NCBI GenBank assembly: GCA_003551435.1
Contig: PUMQ01000020.1
Location: forward strand, 1 to 39,030
Length of the DNA: 39,030 bases
DNA from: Candidatus Nealsoniibacteriota bacterium
Lineage (GTDB): Bacteria > Patescibacteriota > Minisyncoccia > Minisyncoccales > PWPS01
Direction: 5' to 3'
Positions 17,128 to 24,202 of this stretch are shown here, one piece after another. Each line of letters opens with the position of its first letter. Position 1 is the first letter of the stretch. The notes beneath the pieces are model-generated. The model saw only the letters and a list, made by a program, of their open reading frames with translations. It had not been told where the DNA came from and ran no database searches. The position numbers and the translations under genes are program-made.

Positions 17128-17131
17128 AAAA

Positions 17132-18622
17132 ATGAAGAAAGAAGAAAAAAAAGAAAAACCGCCGGTAGTTGTTGTTTTGGGGCATGTTGATCACGGTAAG
17201 AGCTCGCTTCTTGAAGCGATTAAGGGATTGAAGATTACCGAAAAGGAAGCAGGGGGAATTACCCAGCATATAGGCGCTTATATGGTCTCTCACCAAGGAA
17301 AAGAAATTACCTTTATTGATACCCCGGGACATGAGGCTTTTTTTGCGATGCGCTCAAGGGGGGCGAGGGTTGCCGATATAGGGATTTTGGTGGTAGCGGC
17401 CGATGAAAGCGTTAAAGAACAGACGAAAGAGGCCATCAATCACTTAAAAGAGGCCGAAATGCCGTTTTTTGTCGCTATAAGCAAAACGGATAAAAAGAAC
17501 ATTGATATTGAAAGGGTAAAACAAGACCTTTCCAAAGAAGGGGTTTTTGTAGAATCATACGGAGGGAATATTCCTTGTGTAAACATTTCCGCTAAAGACA
17601 AAACGGGAATTGAGGAGCTTTTGGAAGTAGCCCTTCTTCTTGCGGAAGTAGAAGAGGTAGATGGGAAAAAGAAAAAAAAGGAAGAAAAAACAGAAGGAGC
17701 GGTAATTGAAGTACAAAGAGATCCAAAAAAAGGGGTAACAGCCACCTTGCTTGTTAAAGAAGGAATTTTAAGAAAGGGAGATGCCGTCGCTACGGAGAGC
17801 TCTTATGGGAGAATAAGAATAATGGAAGATTTTATGGGGGAAAAAGTGGAAAAAGTGGGACCCTCAACACCGGTGAGTGTTACGGGGCTTAAAGGGTGTC
17901 CGGGAGTGGGAGAAAGCTTCTTTGTTTTCCAAGAACTTGAGGAAGCGAAAAAACTGGCATTTGGAGGAAAAAAGGAAGAAAAAAGCAATTCACTAGCTTC
18001 CGGAGAAAAATGCTTGAACATTATTCTTAAAGCGGATGTAACCGGTTCACTGGAAGCGATTAAAGAGTCTTTGGAGAAGTTTTCTTGGCCGGAAATAAGT
18101 GTTAATATAATTAGAGCCGACATAGGGAACGTAACGGAATCCGACATAGAATGTTCCAAAGCGACAGGAGCGAAAATACTCGCTTTCGGAGCAAAAGCGG
18201 ATAAGGCGGCAGAGAAGATGGCTATAAGAGAAAGGGTGGAGATAAGATCCTTTAACGTTATTTACGAATTATTAGAAGAGGTAAAAAAAGCAGCCGAAGA
18301 AATGTTAGAGCCAGAAGTGGTAAGAACGGAAACGGGAAAAGTGAAAATATTGGCTATTTTCCGTACTCAAGGAAACAGGCAGATACTCGGAGGAAAGGTT
18401 TTAGAAGGAGAAGTTAAAAAAGGAGATTTGGCAGAAATTAAAAGAGAAGATGAAAAGGTTGGCGAGGGAAAGCTCATCAATATCAAAAAAGAAGAAAAAG
18501 ATATGGAAAGAATTAGGGAAAACGAAGAGTTCGGAATGCTTTTAGAAAGCAGGGAAAGGGCCCGAGAGGAAGATATTATTGTTCTTTATAAAGAAGAAAA
18601 GAAAAAAAAGAAGCTGGAATAA
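17132..18622 (+). CDS. infB: translation initiation factor IF-2 (minimal form)
   Basis: GTPase that places initiator tRNA on the ribosome. The protein lacks the long N-terminal IF2N region and begins directly at the G domain: G1 GHVDHGKSS, G2 GGITQHIGAY, G3 DTPGHEAF, G5 SAKDKTG. The G4 motif reads SKTD (S117-D120) where NKID is near-universal. Domains II-IV follow, with LKADVTGSLEAIKESL in the third domain. A TTG at 17102 could extend it by 10 codons over the DUF4446 gene. I prefer the ATG at 17132, 4 bp after that stop, giving 496 aa. tRNA-Cys follows 4 bp after the stop codon. Confidence 0.95.
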   Translation: MKKEEKKEKPPVVVVLGHVDHGKSSLLEAIKGLKITEKEAGGITQHIGAYMVSHQGKEITFIDTPGHEAFFAMRSRGARVADIGILVVAADESVKEQTKEAINHLKEAEMPFFVAISKTDKKNIDIERVKQDLSKEGVFVESYGGNIPCVNISAKDKTGIEELLEVALLLAEVEEVDGKKKKKEEKTEGAVIEVQRDPKKGVTATLLVKEGILRKGDAVATESSYGRIRIMEDFMGEKVEKVGPSTPVSVTGLKGCPGVGESFFVFQELEEAKKLAFGGKKEEKSNSLASGEKCLNIILKADVTGSLEAIKESLEKFSWPEISVNIIRADIGNVTESDIECSKATGAKILAFGAKADKAAEKMAIRERVEIRSFNVIYELLEEVKKAAEEMLEPEVVRTETGKVKILAIFRTQGNRQILGGKVLEGEVKKGDLAEIKREDEKVGEGKLINIKKEEKDMERIRENEEFGMLLESRERAREEDIIVLYKEEKKKKKLE

Positions 18623-18626
18623 GAAA

Positions 18627-18698
18627 GGCCTGGTAGCCAAGTGGTAAGGCGACGCTCTGCAAAAGCGTTACACGCGGGTTCAATTCCCGCCCAGGCCT
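18627..18698 (+). tRNA. tRNA-Cys (anticodon GCA)
   Basis: Acceptor GGCCTGG/CCAGGCC, anticodon stem ACGCT/AGCGT with loop CTGCAAA, and discriminator U73 as expected for Cys. CCA is not encoded. It follows infB by 4 bp, so co-transcription is likely. Confidence 0.95.
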
Positions 18699-18708
18699 CA
18701 CAACTTTA

Positions 18709-18737
18709 GTAATTGACTGTCAATTGTCAAATGTCGT
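18709..18737. repeat. degenerate 7-bp tandem repeat (copy C)
   Basis: Between tRNA-Cys and tRNA-Leu the sequence reads in sevens as GTAATTG, ACTGTCA, ATTGTCA, AATGTCG. Confidence 0.55.
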
Positions 18738-18744
18738 CTCAATT

Positions 18745-18831
18745 GCCGGGGTGGCGGAATTGGTAGACGCGAGAGACTTAAAATCTTTTGGGGTTAAAAA
18801 CCCCTTGCGGGTTCGAGTCCCGCCCCCGGCA
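18745..18831 (+). tRNA. tRNA-Leu (anticodon UAA)
   Basis: Class II tRNA. Acceptor GCCGGGG/CCCCGGC, anticodon stem AGAGA/TCTTT with loop CTTAAAA, long variable arm (GGGGTT..AACCCC), T-arm GCGGGTTCGAGTCCCGC. CCA is not encoded. Confidence 0.95.
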
Positions 18832-18845
18832 CTCAGATTAAGAAC

Positions 18846-18880
18846 AAAAAAACAGAGAGCTAATACTCTCTGTTTTTCTT
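18846..18880. terminator. bidirectional Rho-independent terminator
   Basis: A 9-bp perfect hairpin (AACAGAGAG, loop CTAATA, CTCTCTGTT) is flanked by an A-tract on the left and a T-tract on the right. It can end both the rightward tRNA-Leu transcript and the leftward 3D-domain gene. Confidence 0.85.
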
Positions 18881-18889
18881 TACTCTTTT

Positions 18890-19528
18890 TTATTGAAGAA
18901 TTTCAATTTGTGTTCTTACTCTTCCGAAATTTGTCGCTTCCCATCTTGTAGGAAACCAGATGTCGATATAGCCATCGTGGGAAATGCCGTTATAAGGGGG
19001 AGAAAACCTGCTGTTCATTCTATCCTTGACCACAAACTCCTTGTCTCCGAAGTATTGGGGAATCCTTATTTTAGTCCCGAAGTCAAGAAAGTTTGCCGCT
19101 ACTATCCCGTCTCTAACCCATGTTCCAGAGGCGGTTATAAAAGGCTGACAGTTGGTCTGATCAACTGTGCTGGAGTACCCTGTTGCTTCCACGTATAGCA
19201 CCTTTTTAACTACCGGCTCGTTTTCTTCCTCTTTGTGATTTTCTTTTTCGTTTTTATCCTCCGTTTTTACCGCCAAAACTTGTGGTTTGTGATAAGTAGG
19301 AGGAGAAGTCGCAAGAAGATATCCGTTGCCCGAAATAGAGTCTTCGGATTTCAAATCTTTCTTAAGAGCACTTTCTAGAGGAGACAAAACGGCCATTTCT
19401 TTTTCGCCTTCTTCCGGTATAGCCCCTCCTTCCAAGAAAATAAAGAGGAGAGAAAAGGCGACAAACAGTACCGAGAAGAAGGCAATGTTAAGACTACCAT
19501 CATCGGAAGAACTACTTTGTTTAGTCAT
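18890..19528 (-). CDS. membrane-anchored 3D-domain (RlpA-like barrel) protein
   Basis: A 212-aa protein with an N-terminal membrane anchor (about 14-34, LNIAFFSVLFVAFSLLFIFL), a low-complexity Lys/Glu/Asn linker (about 85-108), and a C-terminal 3D domain. Visible hallmarks are YVEATGYSS, the IRIPQYFGDKEFVVKDRMN segment and YIDIWF with its aspartate. 3D (double-psi beta-barrel) domains occur in MltA, YuiC and related peptidoglycan-active proteins. The protein may therefore act on glycan strands outside the membrane, though activity is not proven. It is the last gene of a leftward run of tRNAs and closes on a bidirectional terminator. Confidence 0.8.
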   Translation of the reverse strand: MTKQSSSSDDGSLNIAFFSVLFVAFSLLFIFLEGGAIPEEGEKEMAVLSPLESALKKDLKSEDSISGNGYLLATSPPTYHKPQVLAVKTEDKNEKENHKEEENEPVVKKVLYVEATGYSSTVDQTNCQPFITASGTWVRDGIVAANFLDFGTKIRIPQYFGDKEFVVKDRMNSRFSPPYNGISHDGYIDIWFPTRWEATNFGRVRTQIEILQ

Positions 19529-19645
19529 AAACAGTATTTAGTTTTAATTTGTACGTCCAATAAAAAACTCCCGCTTTCAAGGGAGATTTTCGTATCTTAT
19601 CACGAAACGAAAAATAAGTCAAGGGTTTTTGGTGTTTTCCGAAGT

Positions 19646-19724
<79 letters not shown>

Positions 19725-19731
19725 ACATAAA

Positions 19732-19804
19732 CAACTTATAACCTGTAACCCACGACTATGACTTTTATTGGCCATCTGTCATTGGTTATTTGTCATTGGT
19801 CAAT
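19732..19804. repeat. degenerate 7-bp tandem repeat (copy D)
   Basis: Between tRNA-Gly and tRNA-Phe. A clear in-phase run is TTGGCCA, TCTGTCA, TTGGTTA, TTTGTCA, TTGGTCA, preceded by looser units (AACTTAT, AACCTGT, AACCCAC). Confidence 0.7.
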
Positions 19805-19807
19805 TAG

Positions 19808-19879
19808 TGCCGCGGGTCGGAATTGAACCGACGACCCCTTCTTTTTCAGAGAAGTGCTCTACCACTGAGCTACCGCGGC
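19808..19879 (-). tRNA. tRNA-Phe (anticodon GAA)
   Basis: Reverse strand: acceptor GCCGCGG/CCGCGGC, anticodon stem CTTCT/AGAAG with loop CTGAAAA, T-arm GTCGGTTCAATTCCGAC. CCA is not encoded. Confidence 0.95.
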
Positions 19880-19997
19880 TCTCCTACGCTTTAATCATTC
19901 ATTAAAGCTTCGGAAGAGCAAGCAACAACGATTTCACGCTGCTTGTCCTTCCGTAGCCCGAATGAGAATGAGGGCAAAGGAGGAAGCTACCGCGGCT
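19868..19997. repeat. duplicated 5' end of tRNA-Phe flanking a 104-bp spacer
   Basis: The 13-bp AGCTACCGCGGCT at 19868-19880 (the tRNA-Phe 5' end seen on + strand) recurs exactly at 19985-19997. The spacer contains a perfect 8-bp inverted repeat (GCTTTAAT/ATTAAAGC, about 19889-19909). No second intact tRNA can be folded from it. Confidence 0.6.
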
Positions 19998-20047
19998 TAG
20001 ACTTATTATAAGGCAAGATATTTTGTAAGTAAATGTTTAAATTTTTG

Positions 20048-20120
20048 TGGACGGTGCAGGACTCGAACCTGCGACCTTCTCGATGTAAGCGAGATGCTCT
20101 GCCAATTGAGCTAACCGTCC
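20048..20120 (-). tRNA. tRNA-Val (anticodon UAC)
   Basis: Reverse strand: acceptor GGACGGT/ACCGTCC, anticodon stem TCTCG/CGAGA with loop CTTACAT, T-arm GCAGGTTCGAGTCCTGC. CCA is not encoded. Confidence 0.95.
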
Positions 20121-20152
20121 TTATTTTTTTACTGTGTGCAGCACTGGATGTG

Positions 20153-20238
20153 TGCGCGGGAGAGGACTCGAACCTCCAAGCCCTAAAATGGGCACTACGA
20201 CCTCAACGTAGCGCGTCTACCTGTTCCGCCACCCGCGC
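20153..20238 (-). tRNA. tRNA-Leu (anticodon GAG)
   Basis: Reverse strand class II tRNA. Acceptor GCGCGGG/CCCGCGC, anticodon stem CTACG/CGTAG with loop TTGAGGT, long variable arm (GCCC..GGGC). CCA is not encoded. It starts 5 bp after rplS. Confidence 0.95.
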
Positions 20239-20243
20239 CCTTG

Positions 20244-20576
20244 TTACTTTATTTTTTTTCGGGCAACCCTCTTTGTTTTTTCTCTGATGTAGTAAGCCTT
20301 GGCCTTCCTTATTTTTCCTCCTTTAACTACCTCAATTTTTTCAATTGTCGGAGAGTGCAGGGGAAAGACCTTTTCTACTCCCACTTTGTCGATAACCTTT
20401 CTTACAGTAATTGTTCCTGAAAGACCCTTCCCGTGCTTTTTGGCAATAACAAGCCCTTCAAAAGACTGCTTTTTCCCGTTTATATTCTGGACAACTCGCA
20501 CAGTATTCCCGGTTTCAATTTGGGGAATATCTTTTTTTTCCTTTTCTTTTTTATATTCTTCCAGTTTTACAGACAT
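20244..20576 (-). CDS. rplS: 50S ribosomal protein L19
   Basis: Large-subunit protein at the subunit interface. The 110 aa match L19 in length and in the segments IETGNTVRVV, FEGLVIAKKHGKGLSGTITVRK, VGVEKVFPLHSP and the end AKAYYIREK. The usual trmD-rplS pairing is absent; here rplS follows an RluA-type pseudouridine synthase by 16 bp and is followed closely by tRNAs. All are on one strand, so they probably share a transcript. Confidence 0.96.
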   Translation of the reverse strand: MSVKLEEYKKEKEKKDIPQIETGNTVRVVQNINGKKQSFEGLVIAKKHGKGLSGTITVRKVIDKVGVEKVFPLHSPTIEKIEVVKGGKIRKAKAYYIREKTKRVARKKIK

Positions 20577-20592
20577 AATATTATTTTATTTA

Positions 20593-21279
20593 TTAATTTT
20601 CGACGGTAGAGAGCTTATCTAAAACAACTCTCAGATCAGAAGGAAGGTCGGCACGGAAAGTTTTTTCTCCCTGATGTGTTTTGATCCTTATCGTTTCTGC
20701 GTGCAAAAATTGCCTCTCTAATCCTTCCGGATCTTTTTGGTCTTTGAAGCGATAGAGCTTGTCTCCTGCGACCGGGTGTCCTATAAAAGAAAGATGGCAC
20801 CTTATCTGGTGCTTTCTCCCTGTTTTCGGGAACACTTCCAGCAAAGTGTGATTGGCAAATCTTTTGATTACTCTAAAAAAAGTTATCGCTTCCCGGCCCT
20901 TCTCATTTTCTGCTTCCGCCTTTTGTTTTTTTCTGTCTTTGGGGGAGCGGACGATAGATGTCCGTATTTCTTTTTCATTATCTTTTACTCTCTTGAAAAC
21001 AAGAGCAATGTATTTTTTTTCCGCACGGCGTTCGAACAACTCTCTTTGAAGAAAAAGCAAGGTTTTTTTGTTTCTGGCGAAAAGAACAACGCCGGAAGTA
21101 TCTTTATCTAGCCGGTGAACTGCTCCTTTTCTTTCCCCGCTTACTTTTTCAAGTTCTGGGAAGCGTCCTATTAACAAACTGGCGACGCTTTCTATTTCTT
21201 CTTTTTCGGAAAAAACAACAAGTCCCGGGGGCTTGTTTACAGCAATAATATCTTGGTCTTTATAAATTACTTCCATCAT
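20593..21279 (-). CDS. RluA/RluD-family rRNA or tRNA pseudouridine synthase
   Basis: Converts uridine to pseudouridine in structured RNA. The 228 aa contain the family active site VHRLDKDTSGVVLFA, with catalytic D58, followed by GRKHQIRCHLSFIGHPVAGD in the C-terminal part. It is short and has no N-terminal S4 domain, so the exact RNA target cannot be named. Two ATG codons lie at the start (MMEV); the first is used here. Downstream is rplS and upstream is tRNA-Val(GAC), which suggests a role with translation genes. Confidence 0.92.
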   Translation of the reverse strand: MMEVIYKDQDIIAVNKPPGLVVFSEKEEIESVASLLIGRFPELEKVSGERKGAVHRLDKDTSGVVLFARNKKTLLFLQRELFERRAEKKYIALVFKRVKDNEKEIRTSIVRSPKDRKKQKAEAENEKGREAITFFRVIKRFANHTLLEVFPKTGRKHQIRCHLSFIGHPVAGDKLYRFKDQKDPEGLERQFLHAETIRIKTHQGEKTFRADLPSDLRVVLDKLSTVEN

Positions 21280-21284
21280 AGCGG

Positions 21285-21358
21285 TGGGCTCGAGAGGACT
21301 TGAACCTCTGACCTTCTGCGTGTCGAGCAGACGCTCTAGCCAACTGAGCTACGAGCCC
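21285..21358 (-). tRNA. tRNA-Val (anticodon GAC), with unusual C33
   Basis: Reverse strand: acceptor GGGCTCG/CGAGCCC, D-arm GCTC/GAGC, anticodon stem TCTGC/GCAGA, loop TCGACAC, T-arm AGAGGTTCAAGTCCTCT, discriminator A73. The base before the anticodon is C and not the near-universal U33. The identity as Val follows from loop positions 34-36. Confidence 0.85.
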
Positions 21359-21367
21359 TTGTAGAAT

Positions 21368-21441
21368 TGGGCGCACCAGGACTCGAACCTGGAAACCACG
21401 AAGATATAAGCTTCGCGCTCTGCCGATTGAGCTATGCGCCC
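21368..21441 (-). tRNA. tRNA-Ile (anticodon UAU)
   Basis: Reverse strand: acceptor GGGCGCA/TGCGCCC, anticodon stem CGAAG/CTTCG with loop CTTATAT, T-arm CCAGGTTCGAGTCCTGG. It reads AUA directly, where most bacteria use a CAU anticodon modified to lysidine. CCA is not encoded. Confidence 0.93.
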
Positions 21442-21458
21442 TTTATCAAGCAAGGGAT

Positions 21459-21467
21459 ATTATAACA
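21459..21467 (-). promoter_or_regulatory. extended -10 promoter for tRNA-Ile, tRNA-Val and rluA-rplS
   Basis: Reverse strand TG-T-TATAAT, 17 bp before tRNA-Ile and directly after the ftsH stop. The -35 region falls in the A-rich ftsH 3' end and is weak. Confidence 0.6.
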
Positions 21468-21484
21468 CATGAAAAAGATTTTTT

Positions 21485-23347
21485 CTATTTTTTCTTTCCC
21501 TTTTTCTCTTTCTTTGCTTCTTTTCCGATGATTTTTTCGTACTCCTCTCTCTCCAAGGTCTCTTTCTCTATTAGGGTTTGAGCCACTTTTTCCAGCAATT
21601 TTTTTCTTTTTTTAACTATTTCCTCGGCTTGCTTGACGGCTTCTTTAATAAAAAGCATAACTTCGCGGTCTATCTTGGCGGCTGTTTCTTCAGAGTAATT
21701 TTTTTCTTCTGCGATTTCTCTTCCCAGAAAAACATGTTCTCTTTCTCCTCTGAAGTGGACCGGCCCTAAAGAAGACATCCCGAACTCTTTCACCAGTTTC
21801 CGCGCGTAGGCGGATGCTCTTTCCAGATCATTTACCGCTCCGGTGGAAACTTCTCCGAATATCTTTTTTTCCGAAACGTATCCACCCAGTAAGACGGCCA
21901 TTTCGGAGATAAATTCGGACTTTCTCTTAATTCTGTTTTCTTCCGAAGGAATTTTAATAGTATATCCTCCCGCCTGTCCGCGGGCAACAATGGATATTTT
22001 TCTTACCGGCTCGGCATGGGGAATAAAAGAAGAAACCACAGCGTGGCCCGCCTCATGATAAGCTCCTAGCTCTTTTTCTTTGTCACTCATTGCGTGGCTT
22101 TTTCTCTCGGGCCCAAGAAGAACTTTTTCAATTGCTTCCAGAAACTCAAGCTGGCTTGTTTTTGTTTTGTTTTTTCTTGCGGCAAGAAGAGCTGCCTCGT
22201 TTGCCAAATTGGAAAGATCCGCTCCCGAAAAGCCGGGAGTCCGCTCTGCTACTTCTTTAAGATCCACATCCGGAGCAAGAGGCTTCCCCTTAACGTGTAT
22301 TCTTAAAACGCTTTCCCTTGATTTCTTATTGGGGGAATCAAGCGTTATTTTCCGGTCAAATCTTCCGGGGCGGAGAAGAGCGGAATCCAAAACATCGGGA
22401 CGGTTTGTACTCGCCAAAACCACTATTTTTGTGTCTTGCTGGAATCCGTCCATTTCCGAAAGTATCTGATTAAGTGTTTGCTCTCTTTCGTCGTGTCCTC
22501 CCCCAAGCCCGGTTCCCCTTGCTCTTCCAATGGCGTCCAGTTCGTCTATATAGACAATGCAGGGCTGTCTTTTTTTGGCGTTGGAAAAAAGATCCCTTAC
22601 TCTTCCACTTCCTACACCGACAAACATTTCGATAAATTCCGATCCGGAAATCTCAAAGAAAGGAACATTCGCCTCTCCGGCCACTGCGCGTGCAAGCAGC
22701 GTTTTTCCGGTTCCGGGACCTCCCATTAGCAAAACGCCTTTCGGTATGCGCGCTCCCAGCTTTAAAAACTTTGAAGGATTCTTCAAAAATTCAACCACTT
22801 CCTTTAACTCCTCTTTTACTTCTTCCAATCCTGCCACATCGTTGAAAGTTACTCCCGATTTCGGAGTTCCTTCTTCTCCGAAAACCCGTGCTTTTGCCTT
22901 TGAAAAATCAAAAGCCTGCATCGCCCCTCCTTTCGCTTGCTTGAAAATGGAACGGAAGATAAAAAGAAGAAAAAGTAGGGGCAGAGCGATAATGGCAAGT
23001 GTTAAAACGAAAGACCAATCCGGCTCTTCTCTAAAATTAATATCCACTTTTCTTATCTGTTCGGGTTCCGCCCCCCAGTGGGTAAGCGATTCAAACAAGG
23101 AAACATCAGGTTCCTTTTTAGCTGTTGCCACGCGTTCGTCTTCCAAAACAACCTCAATATTCGCTCCAATAACAGTTATCTGTTCTACCTTTTCTTCGTT
23201 TACTTTTTCCGCTAAGCGGGGAAGGGAAATTTCTTCCACTTCTCGGAAGATATCGGAAGCTATTATCCCGAATAAAACAACTACCGCAAGAAGCAGAAGA
23301 ACAAAAGAAGCTATATTTTTACTGAAAGATTTTGTATTTTTTTTCAT
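21485..23347 (-). CDS. ftsH: ATP-dependent membrane zinc metalloprotease FtsH
   Basis: Membrane-bound AAA+ protease that degrades unassembled membrane proteins and some cytosolic regulators. The 620 aa show two membrane helices (about 12-30 and 112-132) around a small external domain, Walker A GGPGTGKT (209-216), Walker [11 protein letters not shown], the second region of homology with LLRPGRFDR, and the zinc site HEAGH (431-435). The C-terminus is highly basic. Length is normal. The P-loop begins GGPGTGKT where GPPGTGKT is usual. It heads the leftward run toward tRNA-Ile, with a possible regulatory hairpin upstream (about 23446-23476). Confidence 0.97.
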   Translation of the reverse strand: MKKNTKSFSKNIASFVLLLLAVVVLFGIIASDIFREVEEISLPRLAEKVNEEKVEQITVIGANIEVVLEDERVATAKKEPDVSLFESLTHWGAEPEQIRKVDINFREEPDWSFVLTLAIIALPLLFLLFIFRSIFKQAKGGAMQAFDFSKAKARVFGEEGTPKSGVTFNDVAGLEEVKEELKEVVEFLKNPSKFLKLGARIPKGVLLMGGPGTGKTLLARAVAGEANVPFFEISGSEFIEMFVGVGSGRVRDLFSNAKKRQPCIVYIDELDAIGRARGTGLGGGHDEREQTLNQILSEMDGFQQDTKIVVLASTNRPDVLDSALLRPGRFDRKITLDSPNKKSRESVLRIHVKGKPLAPDVDLKEVAERTPGFSGADLSNLANEAALLAARKNKTKTSQLEFLEAIEKVLLGPERKSHAMSDKEKELGAYHEAGHAVVSSFIPHAEPVRKISIVARGQAGGYTIKIPSEENRIKRKSEFISEMAVLLGGYVSEKKIFGEVSTGAVNDLERASAYARKLVKEFGMSSLGPVHFRGEREHVFLGREIAEEKNYSEETAAKIDREVMLFIKEAVKQAEEIVKKRKKLLEKVAQTLIEKETLEREEYEKIIGKEAKKEKKGKKK

Positions 23348-23445
23348 AGCGCTGGAAATATAGCATAAAAAAAGGTATTTTTAAAGGGTGCCCGGATTTA
23401 CGAGATTTTGCAAGGCCTGACCTCACAAACCTTACTCCACAAAAA

Positions 23446-23476
23446 GGTGAAGGGAGCAACCCCCTTCATATTTTTA
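23446..23476. other. hairpin with flanking T/A tracts upstream of ftsH
   Basis: GTGAAGGG, loop AGCAACC, CCCTTCA, followed by TATTTTTA on + and, on the reverse strand, CCTTTTTG. It resembles a terminator in either direction, but no transcript clearly ends here. It could be an attenuator in the ftsH leader or a decayed repeat. Confidence 0.35.
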
Positions 23477-23486
23477 TGCAATGAAA

Positions 23487-23515
23487 TTGACTGTATTTGC
23501 TTATTTTATTATAAT
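23487..23515 (+). promoter_or_regulatory. consensus promoter of tRNA-Arg(UCU)
   Basis: TTGACT, 17-bp spacer, TATAAT; the -10 ends 9 bp before tRNA-Arg. It is the best sigma-70-like promoter in the window. Confidence 0.85.
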
Positions 23516-23524
23516 ATGTGGCAA

Positions 23525-23598
23525 GCCCTTGTAGCTCAACAGGATAGAGCAGGACCCTTCTAAGGTCAAGGTTGGAGGTTCGAGCCCTCCCAAGGGCA
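23525..23598 (+). tRNA. tRNA-Arg (anticodon UCU)
   Basis: Acceptor GCCCTTG/CAAGGGC, anticodon stem GGACC/GGTCA (27-43 is a G-A mismatch), loop CTTCTAA, T-arm GGAGGTTCGAGCCCTCC, A73. CCA is not encoded. Confidence 0.93.
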
Positions 23599-23607
23599 CT
23601 ACTTCCT

Positions 23608-23628
23608 GTGCAGGGTCTGACCCTGCAC
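23608..23628. repeat. perfect 21-bp palindrome after tRNA-Arg
   Basis: GTGCAGGG, TCTGA, CCCTGCAC: an 8-bp stem with a 5-base loop, 10 bp after tRNA-Arg and without a T-tract. Its core GGTCTGACC relates to the palindromes at 23413 (AGGCCTGACCT) and 31552-31589. Confidence 0.7.
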
Positions 23629-23709
23629 CGCTCATGACTATCTCATACTAACAAGACAGAGCACCCATTTGTGGCGAATTCCTTCGCTCTTCCCTTTTTC
23701 TATATTTCG

Positions 23710-23718
23710 TGATAGAAT
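23710..23718 (+). promoter_or_regulatory. extended -10 promoter of the HNH genes, suggesting a leaderless mRNA
   Basis: TG-A-TAGAAT ends 6 bp before the ATG of the first HNH gene, so transcription would begin at or next to the start codon. Confidence 0.5.
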
Positions 23719-23724
23719 TGAGTA

Positions 23725-24201
23725 ATGGTTATAACTTCGTGTAAAGTATGTGGGAAGAGGTTTGAGACAAGAAACTGGCTTGTACAGCGAGGTTGGGGCA
23801 GGCATTGTTCTAAAAAATGCCGCGATGAAGCGCAGAGAAAAGGCAAGTTTGTAAAATGTGATACATGCGGAAAAAGAATCTGGAGAGTACCGGCCGAGGT
23901 AGAGGCCTCTAAAAGCGGAAGGTTTTTTTGTGATAAATCATGTCAGACAGTGTGGCGGAACAAATTCTATTCTGGGAAAAATCATGCTCTTTGGACAGGC
24001 GGCTCTAATTCATATAACAGAAGAAAATTGTTGAAAACTGGTATACCGGTTGCATGTAAATTATGCAATGAAAAAGATAGAAGGGTTTTACAAGTTCATC
24101 ATATAGACAGCAATAGAGAAAACAATGAGGCTGATAATTTGATGTGGTTGTGTATGAATTGTCACAGGCTTGTTCATTTACATAACGTTTCTGTCTCGTA
24201 A
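23725..24201 (+). CDS. HNH endonuclease with two zinc fingers (paralogue 1)
   Basis: A 158-aa putative DNA endonuclease. Seen: two N-terminal Cys4 fingers (C6/C9/C28/C32 and C45/C48/C69/C73), each CxxC followed about 20 residues later by CxxxC; a linker with Trp-Gly; then an HNH core with CKLC (111-114), HHIDSNRENNEADNL (H125, H126, N134, N138) and LCMNCHRLVH. This is the layout of free-standing HNH nucleases of phage or homing type, in which the fingers bind DNA. Codon choice looks different from neighbouring housekeeping genes. It lies between tRNA-Arg(UCU) and tRNA-His, next to a same-length paralogue. The target site is unknown. A defence or homing role is inference. Confidence 0.85.
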   Translation: MVITSCKVCGKRFETRNWLVQRGWGRHCSKKCRDEAQRKGKFVKCDTCGKRIWRVPAEVEASKSGRFFCDKSCQTVWRNKFYSGKNHALWTGGSNSYNRRKLLKTGIPVACKLCNEKDRRVLQVHHIDSNRENNEADNLMWLCMNCHRLVHLHNVSVS

Positions 24202-24202
24202 C

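Noticed and set aside
17102-17131. TTG start of infB at 17102
   Set aside because: It would overlap the DUF4446 gene, and an ATG lies 4 bp after that gene's stop, directly before the G domain.
21285-21358. tRNA-Asp instead of tRNA-Val
   Set aside because: Asp would need GUC at loop positions 34-36; the loop TCGACAC gives GAC, and no shift of the 5-bp anticodon stem keeps it paired while giving GUC.
23446-23476. Riboswitch upstream of ftsH
   Set aside because: Only one simple hairpin is present; no conserved aptamer-like multi-stem layout could be seen.
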